Assembly: GCA_029532415.1 (NCBI GenBank)
Contig: JAQOTA010000033.1
Coordinates: forward strand, 558,001-622,000
Reading direction: 5' to 3'
DNA: 64,000 nucleotides
Origin: Marasmius tenuissimus
Taxonomy: Eukaryota > Basidiomycota > Agaricomycetes > Agaricales > Marasmiaceae
In this document: positions 34,901 through 45,499 of the stretch, in pieces
Numbering within the stretch: position 1 is the stretch's first letter
Layout of the letters: the number at the start of each line of letters is the position of its first letter
Made by a program: the position numbers and the translations under genes
The notes under the pieces: model-generated
The model's database searches: none
What the model saw: the letters and a program-made list of their open reading frames with translations, nothing else
What the model was told of the DNA's origin: nothing

Positions 34901-36559
34901 CGCTCTCACCTTTTTCCCTATCCCAAAATAACTCTACAGAGTGAACGTCAAACTGGGAGGGACAAACGTTGTTCCCGATCCATCCTCCGTCGTTGCTCTC
35001 ATGGATCCTAACCAACCTACAATAGTTATGGGTAAGCCTCTCTCGCCTTGTCTTGGTGCCACTGTAACTAACATACTGATTGCTCGCTCTTACTATAATC
35101 TCTCGACCTGTAACTGACAGGCGCAGACGTATGCCACCCATCCCCCGGGGATACGGAGAATCCTTCATACGCGGCACTAGTCTCGAGCACCGATTCTGCT
35201 ACGACCAAGTACACAGCTACCTGTCGCATACAGGCAGCCAGACGAGAGCTGATAGAGGATTTGGAGGGCATGGTCAAGGTACCCCTTTTTGCTTATTGGG
35301 GTCCCAATATTAACGAGGCTACTTCTTCCCTGCTTCTTCGCAGGAAATTCTACAACGATACATCAATGAGCAGATCAACGTTGAACAAAAAGAGCGGGCC
35401 TCTCCTACGCGGCTGGTATTCTATCGAGGTGTGTTGACTTGGACGTCGTATGGATCGCGGCACTTATGTGCTATCACTAGATGGAGTGGGTGAAACCGAG
35501 TTTGCAGGAGTACTTGAACACGGTGAGTCGCCTCAGTTTCCGATATCAAACTGACAGTGAACTCTGATCATATCATTAACCCTTCGTAGAGCTAACCAGC
35601 ATCAGACGTACCTTCTTAAAAAGTGATCCTTGAAGCATGGCAGCTCACCACACTTACGCACCGATAGCCGGTTTCGCAGCGCACGGTTTCTACCCAAAGA
35701 TTACTCTCGTCGTAGTCGGAAAGAAACATCATATTCGGTCAGCCTCATCTCCGTCAGCCCGGTCTGCAAGATTCTGAAGCTTTTCGCGTAGATTCTTCCC
35801 GACTGAAAATGGCCGCGCAGACCCCAGTGGAAACTGTCTCGCAGGAACGGTCGTCGATTCTGACATAACTCATCCGACTGAGTTTGATTTCTACCTACAA
35901 TCCCATGGGGGAATTCTTGGGACGAGTCGGTCTTCTCATTATTCGGTGAGCCTATAAGTTGAGCCTTTGTACCCGCGCCAGCCCTGACTTGAGGCCCATT
36001 AAACCCTTCGCAAACTCGAATCAGGTGCTGTTTGACGTGAGCCTTGCTAATCTAATGTCTACCATTGATTTTCGCTTCACGCCTCATTGGTCGGCCTACC
36101 CAGGAAAACAAGTTCAAGTAGGTGACCTGCGTATCGCCTACCGGTGTTCACAGAAGCCTACTGAGGCTCACTCTTTACAGCGCTGACAGTCTCCAATCAC
36201 TCTCTTTCGCCTTGTGTCACGTATACGCTCGATCTACTCGGTCTGTATCAATCCCCGCCCCGGTTTACTGTACGTCCCCGCCCTGGTACTGTTTGGACAA
36301 GTGATCAACGTGTTGTCTTTCTACTTACCCCACAGATGCCGACATTGCGAGCTCTCGGTTCAGAAACCACTTCCACCCGTTGCGATGGGCCGATATGTCT
36401 CAGATGCGAAAATCCAAAGGTGGTCCGAAAGCTGATCTGGAAGTGTACCAGAAGAACTTTGTCCCGGTTCACAAGATTCAGAGGGACTTGATGTATTTTA
36501 CTGTATGTGAAGACCCTATGGTCATACTCCTCAGCTCGCTGAAACCTTTGTTGCAGTAA
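31916..36559 (+). CDS. Argonaute (RNA silencing, small-RNA-guided)
   Basis: Argonaute proteins bind small RNAs and silence or cleave matching transcripts. I modelled 25 exons; lengths sum to 2958 bases, giving a closed 985-residue frame. The first 100 residues contain a Gly/Arg-rich stretch ([14 protein letters not shown]). N domain from about 103 ([23 protein letters not shown]), linker 1 about 295 ([13 protein letters not shown]), PAZ about 320-495 ([14 protein letters not shown]), linker 2 with [11 protein letters not shown] from about 560, PIWI to the end. PIWI catalytic residues are visible: Asp717 (GADVCHP), Asp796 (RDGVGE) and Asp932 ([11 protein letters not shown]), so slicing should be possible; the last position is Asp rather than the His of plant proteins. 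The intron after CAE (33635-33700) uses a GC donor. The final intron is followed by a bare TAA. Starts at the first in-frame ATG. Convergent with the next gene. Confidence 0.93.
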
Positions 36560-37064
36560 ACGAAGAGATACGCAGAATAATCGAGTTATAACGTTCGAGC
36601 GAGCGTCAGAAAGTGATAATCTGGAGTCAGAGCACAATAATTCACGTACAAAATCCCAACCCCCGCTTCTTCGCTATCCACAGCGAAGCGCACCGAAGGG
36701 TATCCTTTTCGTGAACGACTCGATCAGAGCTCGCCGCTATCCCCGTTGCCAACGGGTTTACTTCCGTCGGTGGCAAAAAAAAAAAGGAGGGGAAGCTCTG
36801 GTGGGAGACTTCTGGCCCTGTGAGGGACTGTCTCTTACTCTTGACCTTGTTCACACTCTAGGAGAGCTGAACCTGATCGATCAGACCACCGTTGCATCAT
36901 CGTACTCCGAGGGCTCCGAGTTCGTTGATGAAAGGAACTCGCCTGCTCCGCACAAGTCTCAAGAGTAACTCTCAGCTGGTTGGTTTCGTCTCGTCGATGC
37001 TCTCGAATTCCCTCCAAAATCGTACGATACAGAAACCCAAAAACTCTCGAATCGACTGAACAGA

Positions 37065-38444
37065 TTATGCGGAGCCGTTCATGGTATCGGCCGCCTTGAA
37101 CCCCTCTCCTTCATCAACCCAGTCGAGCAGGACAAAGTTGGGGTTACGCTTGGCACTGAACTCCGAACATCCAGACACATGGTCCATGATCCTGAAAGGC
37201 ATCGGATTCGTGAGTTCAGTCATCCAACAAGTACTTCGTGGAGACTTACGATTTCAAGCTGTTCGTTTCTTTGCGTTTGAGGAAGTCCGGAACGATAACG
37301 CCCTCTCCGATAGGAATGATGTTCTTGTTGAGTGAGTGGTTGATCATGTACATGTGCTCGTCAGGTGTCAAGGGTCCATCAATGCGGTCCACCTTGCAAG
37401 GGAAGTTCTTGTCTGTAACGCTGAAGGGTGTTTCCCAGATCTGAATAAAACAGAGGGGTGGTGATGAGGAGACCAGAATGTAGGGAGGAGGAAAGGAAAC
37501 CACTCACCATCTTGAACTCGGGAAGGATAAAGTTCACTTTCTTGACATCCGCACCACTATCAAGGAACACCACAACACGCTTCTTGCTCTCAATCATCTC
37601 TCCGAGGGTCGGCCAGTCCGCTGCTTTCAACTGGGGATTCTCCGGCGTGATTTTAGGAACGAAAGCAAGATCAGTCATGCCTGACTTGTCGAAAGCGGGT
37701 TTCCAGACATCAGCGACGTCCTTGCCCTCGGGGTTGGTGAAGATGAGGGTGAGCACTTCGTCAGGGTTCTTGTCCAGGAACGTTTTCACTTTCTTCAGAT
37801 AGTCCTCAACAGAGCCGCCGTCGAATAGTGCCTGTGCAAGGAGGTGTGAGAATCAAAAGTTTGATCAAGTAGCTACTGAACGCACGCAGTCTACAACAAA
37901 CACGATGTCAATGTTGGCCAAAATCATTCGCATAATGTGCTAACACTCACCAGAGTGACAGAACTTCAGAGTACCGTCGTCGCTAAAACATCGACCACGC
38001 CTTCAGAATCTTCCTGAATACGATAAGGATAAGCGAACGCACTCGTGTGCTTGTCCTTGCAGGAGCCGGGCGCCGAGCTCAAGCTGCTTTGTTACATCGA
38101 CAACTTGGTTACGACCCACTGGAGGACGGATCGTTAGTTATTGTTGGGGCGTGAGCATATGTAGCCCGACATACGTTCCAGAGGATTCTTGCTGGCCGCG
38201 AACGAGTTGTGGGCTCCGATGAATGTAACATCCGAGTATTTGCGGCCGCACAGTTCAGGTTTCCCATTGCAAACCGTTGGCGGCGCCCTTTGATCGAAAA
38301 AAAGGTCAATAAGAGACAGAAATGGTGGAAATTGTGTTCTCACCTCCTGGAAAACCATGACGAGAAATCTGGGAGACCAAGTGGTAGAGCTGAAGCCGAA
38401 GCAACCAAGAGGTACAAAGGAATGAATTGACGAAGAACAACCAT
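37065..38444 (-). CDS. Secreted PLC-X-like phosphodiesterase, copy 1
   Basis: Belongs to the PLC-like phosphodiesterase superfamily (TIM barrel, PI-PLC X-box fold). Eight exons give about 322 residues. A signal peptide (VLRQFIPLYLLVASASALP) is followed by RRAPPTVCNG. The two barrel histidines are present: FIGAHNSFA and LLQGQAH. Then FCHSDC, LFDGGSVEDYLKKV, LTLIFTNPEG, WPTLGEMIESKKRVVVFLD, ILPEFKM, WETPFSV, MYMINHSLN and a Cys-containing C-terminus ending MNGSA. Family members of this type are secreted or wall-bound in fungi; the substrate is not known and calcium-independent phosphoinositide cleavage is only suggested by the fold. Copies 2 and 3 lie 20 kb away with the same exon plan. TATATATA stands 179 bp upstream. 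Confidence 0.85.
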
Positions 38445-38622
38445 CGTAGAAAATCGTAAGGTCGAGAGAAGTTGGTGATTCTGAGGTTTGAGAAAGAATA
38501 TCTGGCGCTCAGCGACCAGAGAGATGCAAAACGAGAGAAAGAAAAGAGAGAAACGTTGCGGGGTGTAGATCCTTGGCCTAGAAGGAAATAAGCAACAAGG
38601 TTTCTTGCCCGACAGCTGTCCC

Positions 38623-38630
38623 TATATATA
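38623..38630 (-). promoter_or_regulatory. TATA box of PLC-X copy 1
   Basis: TATATATA followed on the minus strand by GGGAC, 179 bp before the start codon, implying a leader of about 150 bases. Confidence 0.45.
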
Positions 38631-38639
38631 TCTCCACTG

Positions 38640-40213
38640 TTGGCTTGTTGGATTGATCGGAACGCGGACGAAACGCCATCACCAAGAAGATCCGGGTGTC
38701 ACCAAACCTGTGCGTTTCTATGAAGCCTCGAGCACTCCGAAGTTCCTCAAGGTCCTTCAAAAGTCCCTACGGAGGGGTGATAGACCTGAGCCTGGAAAAT
38801 ATGGGTACATTTACAGGGGGAATATCTCAACTTTTTAGGGATCCGCCCGCTACAGGTTAAACTCAGGCCACTGGCCGAAGTTATGAGGACGAGCCGTGGC
38901 GCCGAACAGCGCACGGGTCGAAAAATATGATACTGTACAGGTCTGATTCTTGGCTGCTACATATGCACTGACTTTATATATTACCACCTGGCGTTACATG
39001 TGGGTGCTACTAGCCGCCGATTCGGAAACTAGTCAAAAGGTGAGAGACTGAGAGGTCGGTTTGTTCAAGTTAGTGCGTCTGAAAGCTTGATATGCTTACA
39101 GACACTTACCAGGATTGAGCGTCGAGCGGGACCACTGACAGTGGTGGTGGGACAGGGTGGTGCCTGGAGCTGACGACATGGCACGTGTTGATTGTTTGTC
39201 GCCGCAAATAACCGCGTCGCGAAATATTCCCACGTCTCACCTTTGCCTCCTTCCATCATGTACCTTGGACGATGACAGACCCACAGGCTCCCATGTTCAA
39301 TGTTCTTCTCTCAGATGGTCATCCTTGGAACAATCGATTAGCATTTTTGAATTCCTTCAACGACGGACCCTCTCTCACATATTTGATCCTCGGTTGATTA
39401 TGCACCAGTGGCACGGACCCCCATCTGCACTTCAGGCGTACCAGAAATCGACGAGAGCATAATTGTAACACAAATTAGTATCTGGGTCGTCAGTGTATCC
39501 CTGATACTCGGATGCAGCCTGACTTTCTAGATATTCTCAAAGACTCCGCGTTTGACCCGAAAAAGATGTCTGGAGTAATACAAGGGCGGTATAGGGGTGC
39601 GCGTTCCAGGTCTTGTTGGCTGAACCATTCAACATCCGATGCGCAGCAGCCGTCACCAAAGGAAAAGTGTGAATAGCATCAGCTCAAGAGGAGTCTCAGC
39701 AAGGTATTTCCATCCCCCATAGCAAAGAATCATTGCTGACCACTCCCCGCACATACTGCAGCTCTCACCTGAATGTTAGTATGTCCCGATATCTCAAAGC
39801 AGAAGGCAGACAGAAAGATCGTTGAACAACCACTGCCAGTCGCCAAGTCCGATCATAGACGTCGCATATCGTGCCCGTGGGCGGAACGCTTGTTGACCGA
39901 GATTGATTCAGGGACCAGGCAAGCCTCAGGAGTGCAAAGGCCTTACTTTCCTTGGATTCAAAGGTGAGAAGCTGAGTGTGATTTCTTGCGTCGCTTCGCC
40001 GAATTCTGTCTACTTCAAAGCAGCTAGTGCTCGCGTGTTGGTGGTTGTTTCAAGTCCCAAATATACACGTCGAGTACAGCTGGATCACTAGACGCGTCTG
40101 CTCGCCCCTGTGTTTCCCGTTCGTGGCCCCCACGATAGCCCCTCCCCCGATCGCGACTTGAAAAAGTTCTTCAGTTCTACGATCGGTCGGTTTCGCCTCG
40201 CAACTCGAATCCA
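38640..40213. other. Gap without recognisable genes
   Basis: Promoter space between PLC-X copy 1 and the membrane protein gene. Open frames are short and unsupported; no repeat noticed. Confidence 0.4.
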
Positions 40214-40220
40214 TATAAAT
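40214..40220 (+). promoter_or_regulatory. TATA box of the 40-kb membrane protein gene
   Basis: TATAAAT, 53 bp before the ATG at 40273, a normal spacing for a short fungal leader. Confidence 0.5.
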
Positions 40221-40272
40221 TGCCTTCCTTTTTGCTTTTCTGTCTGTGTCTTCCAAAACATCCTTTCGCAAT

Positions 40273-41786
40273 ATGGCTGTTGTCTTCCCTGGTGTTGGAT
40301 TGCAAGTGCTCAGCTCGTTGATATATTTCCTCGGTGTGTCTTCATTGGTTCACCAGGATCACGAAACCAGCTTGACTGGCTCGTTACTCTAGGGCTCTCG
40401 ATCTTGGCTCACTGCCTATCCCGACGCGTACAGACAACCTGGGTAACGAGCTTGAAGGAGATGTCCTGGACCAGAATAGTCGTGCTCATGATCTTCTTGG
40501 ACTCATGGCTATTTGTTTTCTCGAGTGAGTTAATCACACCTCTTTTGTTCAATAACAAGTTAATCCTAGGAGGCGGCATCACCGTCTTTGGTGTTGGGCT
40601 AGAATCCTCGCCGGCGGCATGCACTAGTGCGATTGCCATTTGTATCGTGTTCTACGCGAGCTCCAAGGTTCTCATATACCTTTTCCTAAGTAAGTCACTT
40701 CTCGTTCATGCCTCAAAATACCTTTATTGACGCACGAAACTTCCTTCTCCAGTCGAGAAAGTGCATCTGGTCTGGTCTCCAACATCACAGGTTGGCAGCC
40801 GGTTACGCTCTCCGGTCTACCTCGTATGCCTGGCGACCATGTCGGGATATCTTGCCGTGATCATTCTTATGATTCTTGGTGGGTCGCTTCTAGTCGACAG
40901 ATGGTGCGGCTTTTGATCTCTTTCGCTCCAGGTGCTGTCCATTTCTGGAGGGAAGATGGTAACTGCGTTATCGGTCTCAAGCCGTTTTCATCCATCCCCT
41001 TGTTGGCATACGATCTGTACGCCCTGCGATTCTTTTTCTCAGCCGTCAACTTCAACTGACTCTAACTTCGCAGTTATATTACCATCTTCTTGAACGGCCT
41101 TTTCCTCTGGCCTCTGTTCCGCTCCAAGATTGCGAACCCAAGGATTAGGGTTGTCGCAATTCGTACCTTGGTGTGAGTAGGCTGTAGCAGCTTTTCGATC
41201 ATGTTCTTACAATGGATGTTCATTCACAGCGCTTCCCTCGCGGCCTTGTTAACATCTTCGGTACGTCCGCCGCTTGCGAAGCCATAGTTCTTCCTAATAG
41301 CCGCTTCCTTGTCCAGGTCAACATTGGCATTCTCACAGTCCAGCACGGTCACCAACTCGGCTGGGTCTGCTTGGGGTCTTGCGGAACAGACGTCGTTATC
41401 AACGCTTTAGCTGTATTCTGGGTCACAAGTGGAGCTGACAACCGGGCCTCTTCCGAGGAAAACTTCATCTCTGATAACCGCAGCGAGTCTCAGACTCACG
41501 GCCGACATGTTCCCAGCATGATCGCGTCTCAATCGCACGCCAAAACCGTGTCGTTTTCGCTGCCAAATGGACCCAAATTCTTACGGAACGGACAACGGAG
41601 TGCTAGCAAGGGTAACGAATCTCATGCACTACAGGTATGGCTTCCTTCGCAATGATTGCAAGTCCCAGGCCCGACTGACTGGTGCACTTCCGATAGGTTA
41701 TGGTCACTACCCGTACTAGCACAGACCAAGATGACCGCGAGAGCGACCGAAACTCAGATGTGAAGGACGTTCACCCTCAGCCCTGA
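40273..41786 (+). CDS. Seven-helix transmembrane protein, second family
   Basis: Nine exons (40273-40291, 40357-40524, 40570-40689, 40753-40878, 40932-41016, 41074-41172, 41230-41260, 41317-41634, 41697-41786) sum to 1056 bases, 351 residues. The short first exon MAVVFPG is joined by a 65-bp intron to SRNQLDWLVTLGLSILAHCL. Hydrophobic segments follow in VVLMIFLDSWLFVF, ACTSAIAICIVFYASSKVLI, YLVCLATMSGYLAVIILMIL, SIPLLAYDLYITIFLNGLFL and ASLAALLTSS, with conserved LGWVCLGSCGTDVVINALAV and a Ser/Arg/Asn-rich cytoplasmic tail ending VHPQP. The family is widespread in Agaricomycetes as an uncharacterised transmembrane protein and differs from the 4-21 kb array. A receptor role is plausible but not shown. 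Confidence 0.85.
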
Positions 41787-42646
41787 GTCCGGGATCGCAC
41801 TCTTTCATTTTTCCGTGTTTTGAGATCTTTCTGGGTTTGCAGGGCATAATGGGTCTTTGGCAGGAAACGACATACCAATATGTATCAGTATCTAACGACT
41901 TCCAATACCATATCATCCTAACACTCACTGCGATACCTTGAATGATATAGCATTGTACACGAACTTTCCTTGTGACACTGTAAGAATCGCCTCCGAGTCG
42001 GAGTTCACGGAGGTTCGAGAAGCACCCTTTCGAGTTCTTGGTAAAGTTTCAACCGCCTTGACAGTCGTTGATTCGTACAATAATCACTACATCAACCACA
42101 GCTGTTCACCGACACGGGAGTTACTTAACTGAGACTCACGACAGAGCCAACCTCATGGCTCTTCGTTCTGGGTGATGGCCGCAGCATGTGCTGTATGCAT
42201 CGGTCTCGCCGGCCAAGATCTATTGTACATCATGAATCATAAGTCTGATACCTGCCGCATCTCCCCTGGCGACTCAGGCAATTTAATTCATCACAGCCCC
42301 TTGGGCAAGCGTCTTTGGTCACTCGAGTTTTTTGCATTACAACATTAGAACCCTCTCTATGTTGACCTTCCCAATAACCTGAGGCTGCACGAGTAATGAT
42401 GCGGTGTGAGATAGTAAGATAAGAGTCCCATCCAAGATATCTAGATGTATGTAGCGGAGTCCTCGAACGATGGCGATTATGTTTACAATAAGTACAGCGC
42501 GACGAGGTGCGGTCGAGAAGGGGAGGAGGAAGAACACTACGCACGACGGAGGAGAAAGGTAATCGAGCGTACGACCATCTCAACCGGCCCTCTCCTTCGT
42601 CGCAAGGGCAGCGAACTGGCGTCCAACTTCATCCCATCACGTGCCC
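41787..42646. other. Gap between two convergent genes
   Basis: Holds the 3' ends of the membrane protein gene and the glucanase gene. No further coding signal seen. Confidence 0.4.
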
Positions 42647-45340
42647 TTACTGGGGAGGGGGTGTAGCCATGGGTGCCTCAGGCTCGTCACGCTTGACTCC
42701 AGCCGAGCAAAGAGGAACGGGAGGCTTCGAACTAGGACCTGCCCAGGTATCCAGGTAATTGCATCCTGACACCGGAACGGCCATACCAACAGTATCCTTC
42801 GCGTTATTCCAACCGTTACCCCAGTCAGCAGTCTTCGTCGCCTTCACGCCAGAGTACGTGAGGGCAGGACCCCCAGTGAGAGTGGGTATCGTGCCAGTCT
42901 GGGTATATGTGGGGAGTGTGCGGACAGAGCCTCCTGAGTTGATTGTGGTGGGGGGCCAGGGATATGGTGCGTAATCGACGGCGCCTGTACCGGCTGGGAT
43001 AGCTGCAGTTATCGGAGAGGTGTTTCCACAAGCACCAGCAGCTTCACGAGGGTCCTGAGGTATCCAGCCGTTGTCGAGACCGAGCTTGTACGACCATGCG
43101 GGCGTTTCGACTTTGCCAGACTTCAGCGAATCTCCTATTTTCCACGTCCAGAAGAAGTAATTCTGAGAAAGGGTGAGACGTCAGAAGCCATTTTCGATAG
43201 GGAGTTAAGATAGGTAACGTACCTGGAGGGCATCCAAACTACCCAAAACGAATTTCTTAAGCTCGGCCTTCGTGGCCTCGGTGTAGTTCTCCCAGTCGGT
43301 CCACTGTGTGCAGCTCCCGACCCTAGTCCTATTCTCGTAGATGTAGGTCCCATCGTAACGCACGCCATCGTCAACACCGTTGAGGAACAATCCACAATCG
43401 TTGATAGCCCAGCTGAACTCTCCGGCGTTGGTGAGACCGAACTTCTCCATGGACCTGTTGAATTCTCCACCCCATTGGCAAGGTACCTTCGTTTTGACGG
43501 CCCAGCCATCAGAATCCTGACCACCAAATGCCATATAGGGGTGAGCATCGAGAGTGACACGGTCGGCACCAGGTAGCCAGCCGATCCATTCGTCCTTGCC
43601 CAACATACCATCGTGGATGGATACCCAGGGCCCTTTACCAATACCACTGGCTTCACGAACGATCTTGTAGGCTTCAGCGTAGCTAAACAATAGGCGGAAT
43701 GTAAGTAAACAGTGAACGAGAGCCAGTCAGGAGACACGCACAAGGAGGCCAGATTATCCTTGCCAGAGAACTCTGCTCTTGGTTCGTTGATGATACCAAA
43801 CATGGTAATCACGTTGGAGTACTGGGGCTGGGAAGCGAATTCGGCGAGGATTCGAATATAGTCCAACGTTCGCTGAGCGTTTGCGTAGCCCATAGCACCG
43901 TGCAGCCAACTGACGGTATTAGGACCCAGCCTGCCGGAGTGATTCCAACCGTTTTGACTTCCAGGAACAGCGTGCAGGTCGAGGTTGATTCGGATACCAT
44001 ACTTGCGTGCCCATTCGACGGCTTTCAGGAAGTACCTGCGAGTGTAATTGAGAACGGAATGGGAGTCGGGTGCAACTTTTTACTCACTTCCAGGAAACCT
44101 TGGGAAGGAAAGGTTCACCGTCACGAACTTCGATGGCCCAGTAAGCGATGGGAATCCGCACGTAGTTGAGACCAGCTGCTGCAATTTGAGCGAAATCCTT
44201 CTCGGTCTAGACGTGGGGAAGCATGTGTCAAAAGTGGTTAGTGGAAAGACACGGAAGAGAACGCACGATAAAAGTTTTGTAATGTTCTTCTATCTGGTTC
44301 AAACCACCACCCGCTTGATCTGCAGTCATCGCTAGAGAAAGCGTGTACTCGTCCACTGCGTGGTTGGCAGTGCCTTGGTACTTCTCGAAGAGAGCCGGGG
44401 AGCTGTAAAGGGTAGACGTAAGTTTTCAGGTACCCGCCACAGGTAACAATACTTGCATGAACTAGAAAGGAATGATGCATCAGAGTCACGAAGACGGATC
44501 TACTAGTAGAGCAACTCACAGGTTCGAGGTTGAGCCATCCTCCTAGGTTGACCCTGACAACGCAGTCCATCGTTAGTCACGTCGAGAACGATAGAAAGAG
44601 TTTACTCACCCCCTAATCTTGTCCACCCCGTACTTGAAAGTCTCGTTCAGCGCCGGCGTCCACGACTGTGCCCTTGCCGCATCTTTGAAGGGATCATTCG
44701 GATCATAATACCAGTATCCACCATGAGGGTTGGTGTAGTTCATCGTAGTTCCATCCTCCAGAAGCACCTTGCTTCCATCCGCACCGGTCACTGCTGCCGC
44801 TACACTTGCCTTCCCTGAGCCGCCTGACGAGCCCGACTTCCTGAAGGCGAACCAGTACACGGCGAATCCAGCGACACCGAGAATAACGAGAGCTCCAAGA
44901 CCAGACACCAGGAATACTTTTCGCTTCGACTTCTTCGGTGAGTCGTACATTGCTCGCTTCTCCTCAAGGTTCCTGCTCCCGCCCATAGGCGACATGGGCA
45001 CATCATCCGAGGGGGCCTTGTCCCGGTTGTCGTTCAAGGCATACACTGAGGAGGCGTATTCTGATTGTTGGTAGCCCATACTGTGCTGGGATGCGGCGTA
45101 ACCAGGGCGTTGATAGAGGGCTTGACCCATGAAATGGGGCTGTTGGCCATATTCACCGGTCGGGGCAGGTGCCGCGTCATACGAATCGGAAGGGTATTGT
45201 TGTTGTTGTTGTGAAGAGTAATGACCGTGGTTGTATCCTTGATTAGATTCAAATGAAGGAGGGTGGTTGTTGTAGGAGTCGTAGTTGTTGTTGTTGTTGT
45301 TGTATGACGAGTATTCCTGTCGTCCGTTGGGATAAGACAT
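42647..45340 (-). CDS. Membrane-anchored GH5 exo-1,3-beta-glucanase
   Basis: Glycoside hydrolase family 5, close in layout to fungal exgD-type glucan 1,3-beta-glucosidases that trim cell-wall glucan at the outer face of the plasma membrane. Start MSYPNGRQEY at 45340, then about 140 residues rich in Asn, Gln, Tyr and Ser, a basic stop-transfer PKKSKRK, one membrane helix (VFLVSGLGALVILGVAGFAV) and a Gly/Ser linker: a type II membrane protein. Catalytic domain: VNLGGWLNLEP, LDLHAVPGSQNG, acid/base Glu in GIINEPRAEF, nucleophile Glu in AGEFSWAINDCG, then NYFFWTWKIGD and a Pro/Thr-rich end (ATPPPQ). At least seven exons. One join near 44.40-44.47 kb, between NLEP and SPALFEKYQG, does not stay in frame with canonical sites; a micro-exon or a small error is likely. 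The frame runs open upstream of 45340, but the ATG there best fits. Confidence 0.88.
45180..45310 (-). repeat. Gln and Asn codon repeats in the glucanase tail
   Basis: Runs of CAA/CAG (five Gln, about 45192-45212) and AAC (six Asn, about 45285-45303) read on the minus strand. They are trinucleotide repeats and so may vary in length between strains. They lie in the cytoplasmic part of the protein. Confidence 0.7.
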
Positions 45341-45483
45341 GGCTGCGGGAAACACTAAAGAGGGGTTAATCAGTATATGTAGAGGATGAATAGGAGTAGA
45401 GATCGCACCACCGCAGTCGTCTAGAGAAAGGGAATAGTGAGCAAGGGGGGAAGAAAGAGTGACAGTTTTGGGAAAACAAATTG

Positions 45484-45490
45484 TTATAAA
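45484..45490 (-). promoter_or_regulatory. TATA-like box of the glucanase gene
   Basis: TTTATAA on the minus strand, about 145 bp before the start codon. Confidence 0.4.
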
Positions 45491-45499
45491 GGACCCATC

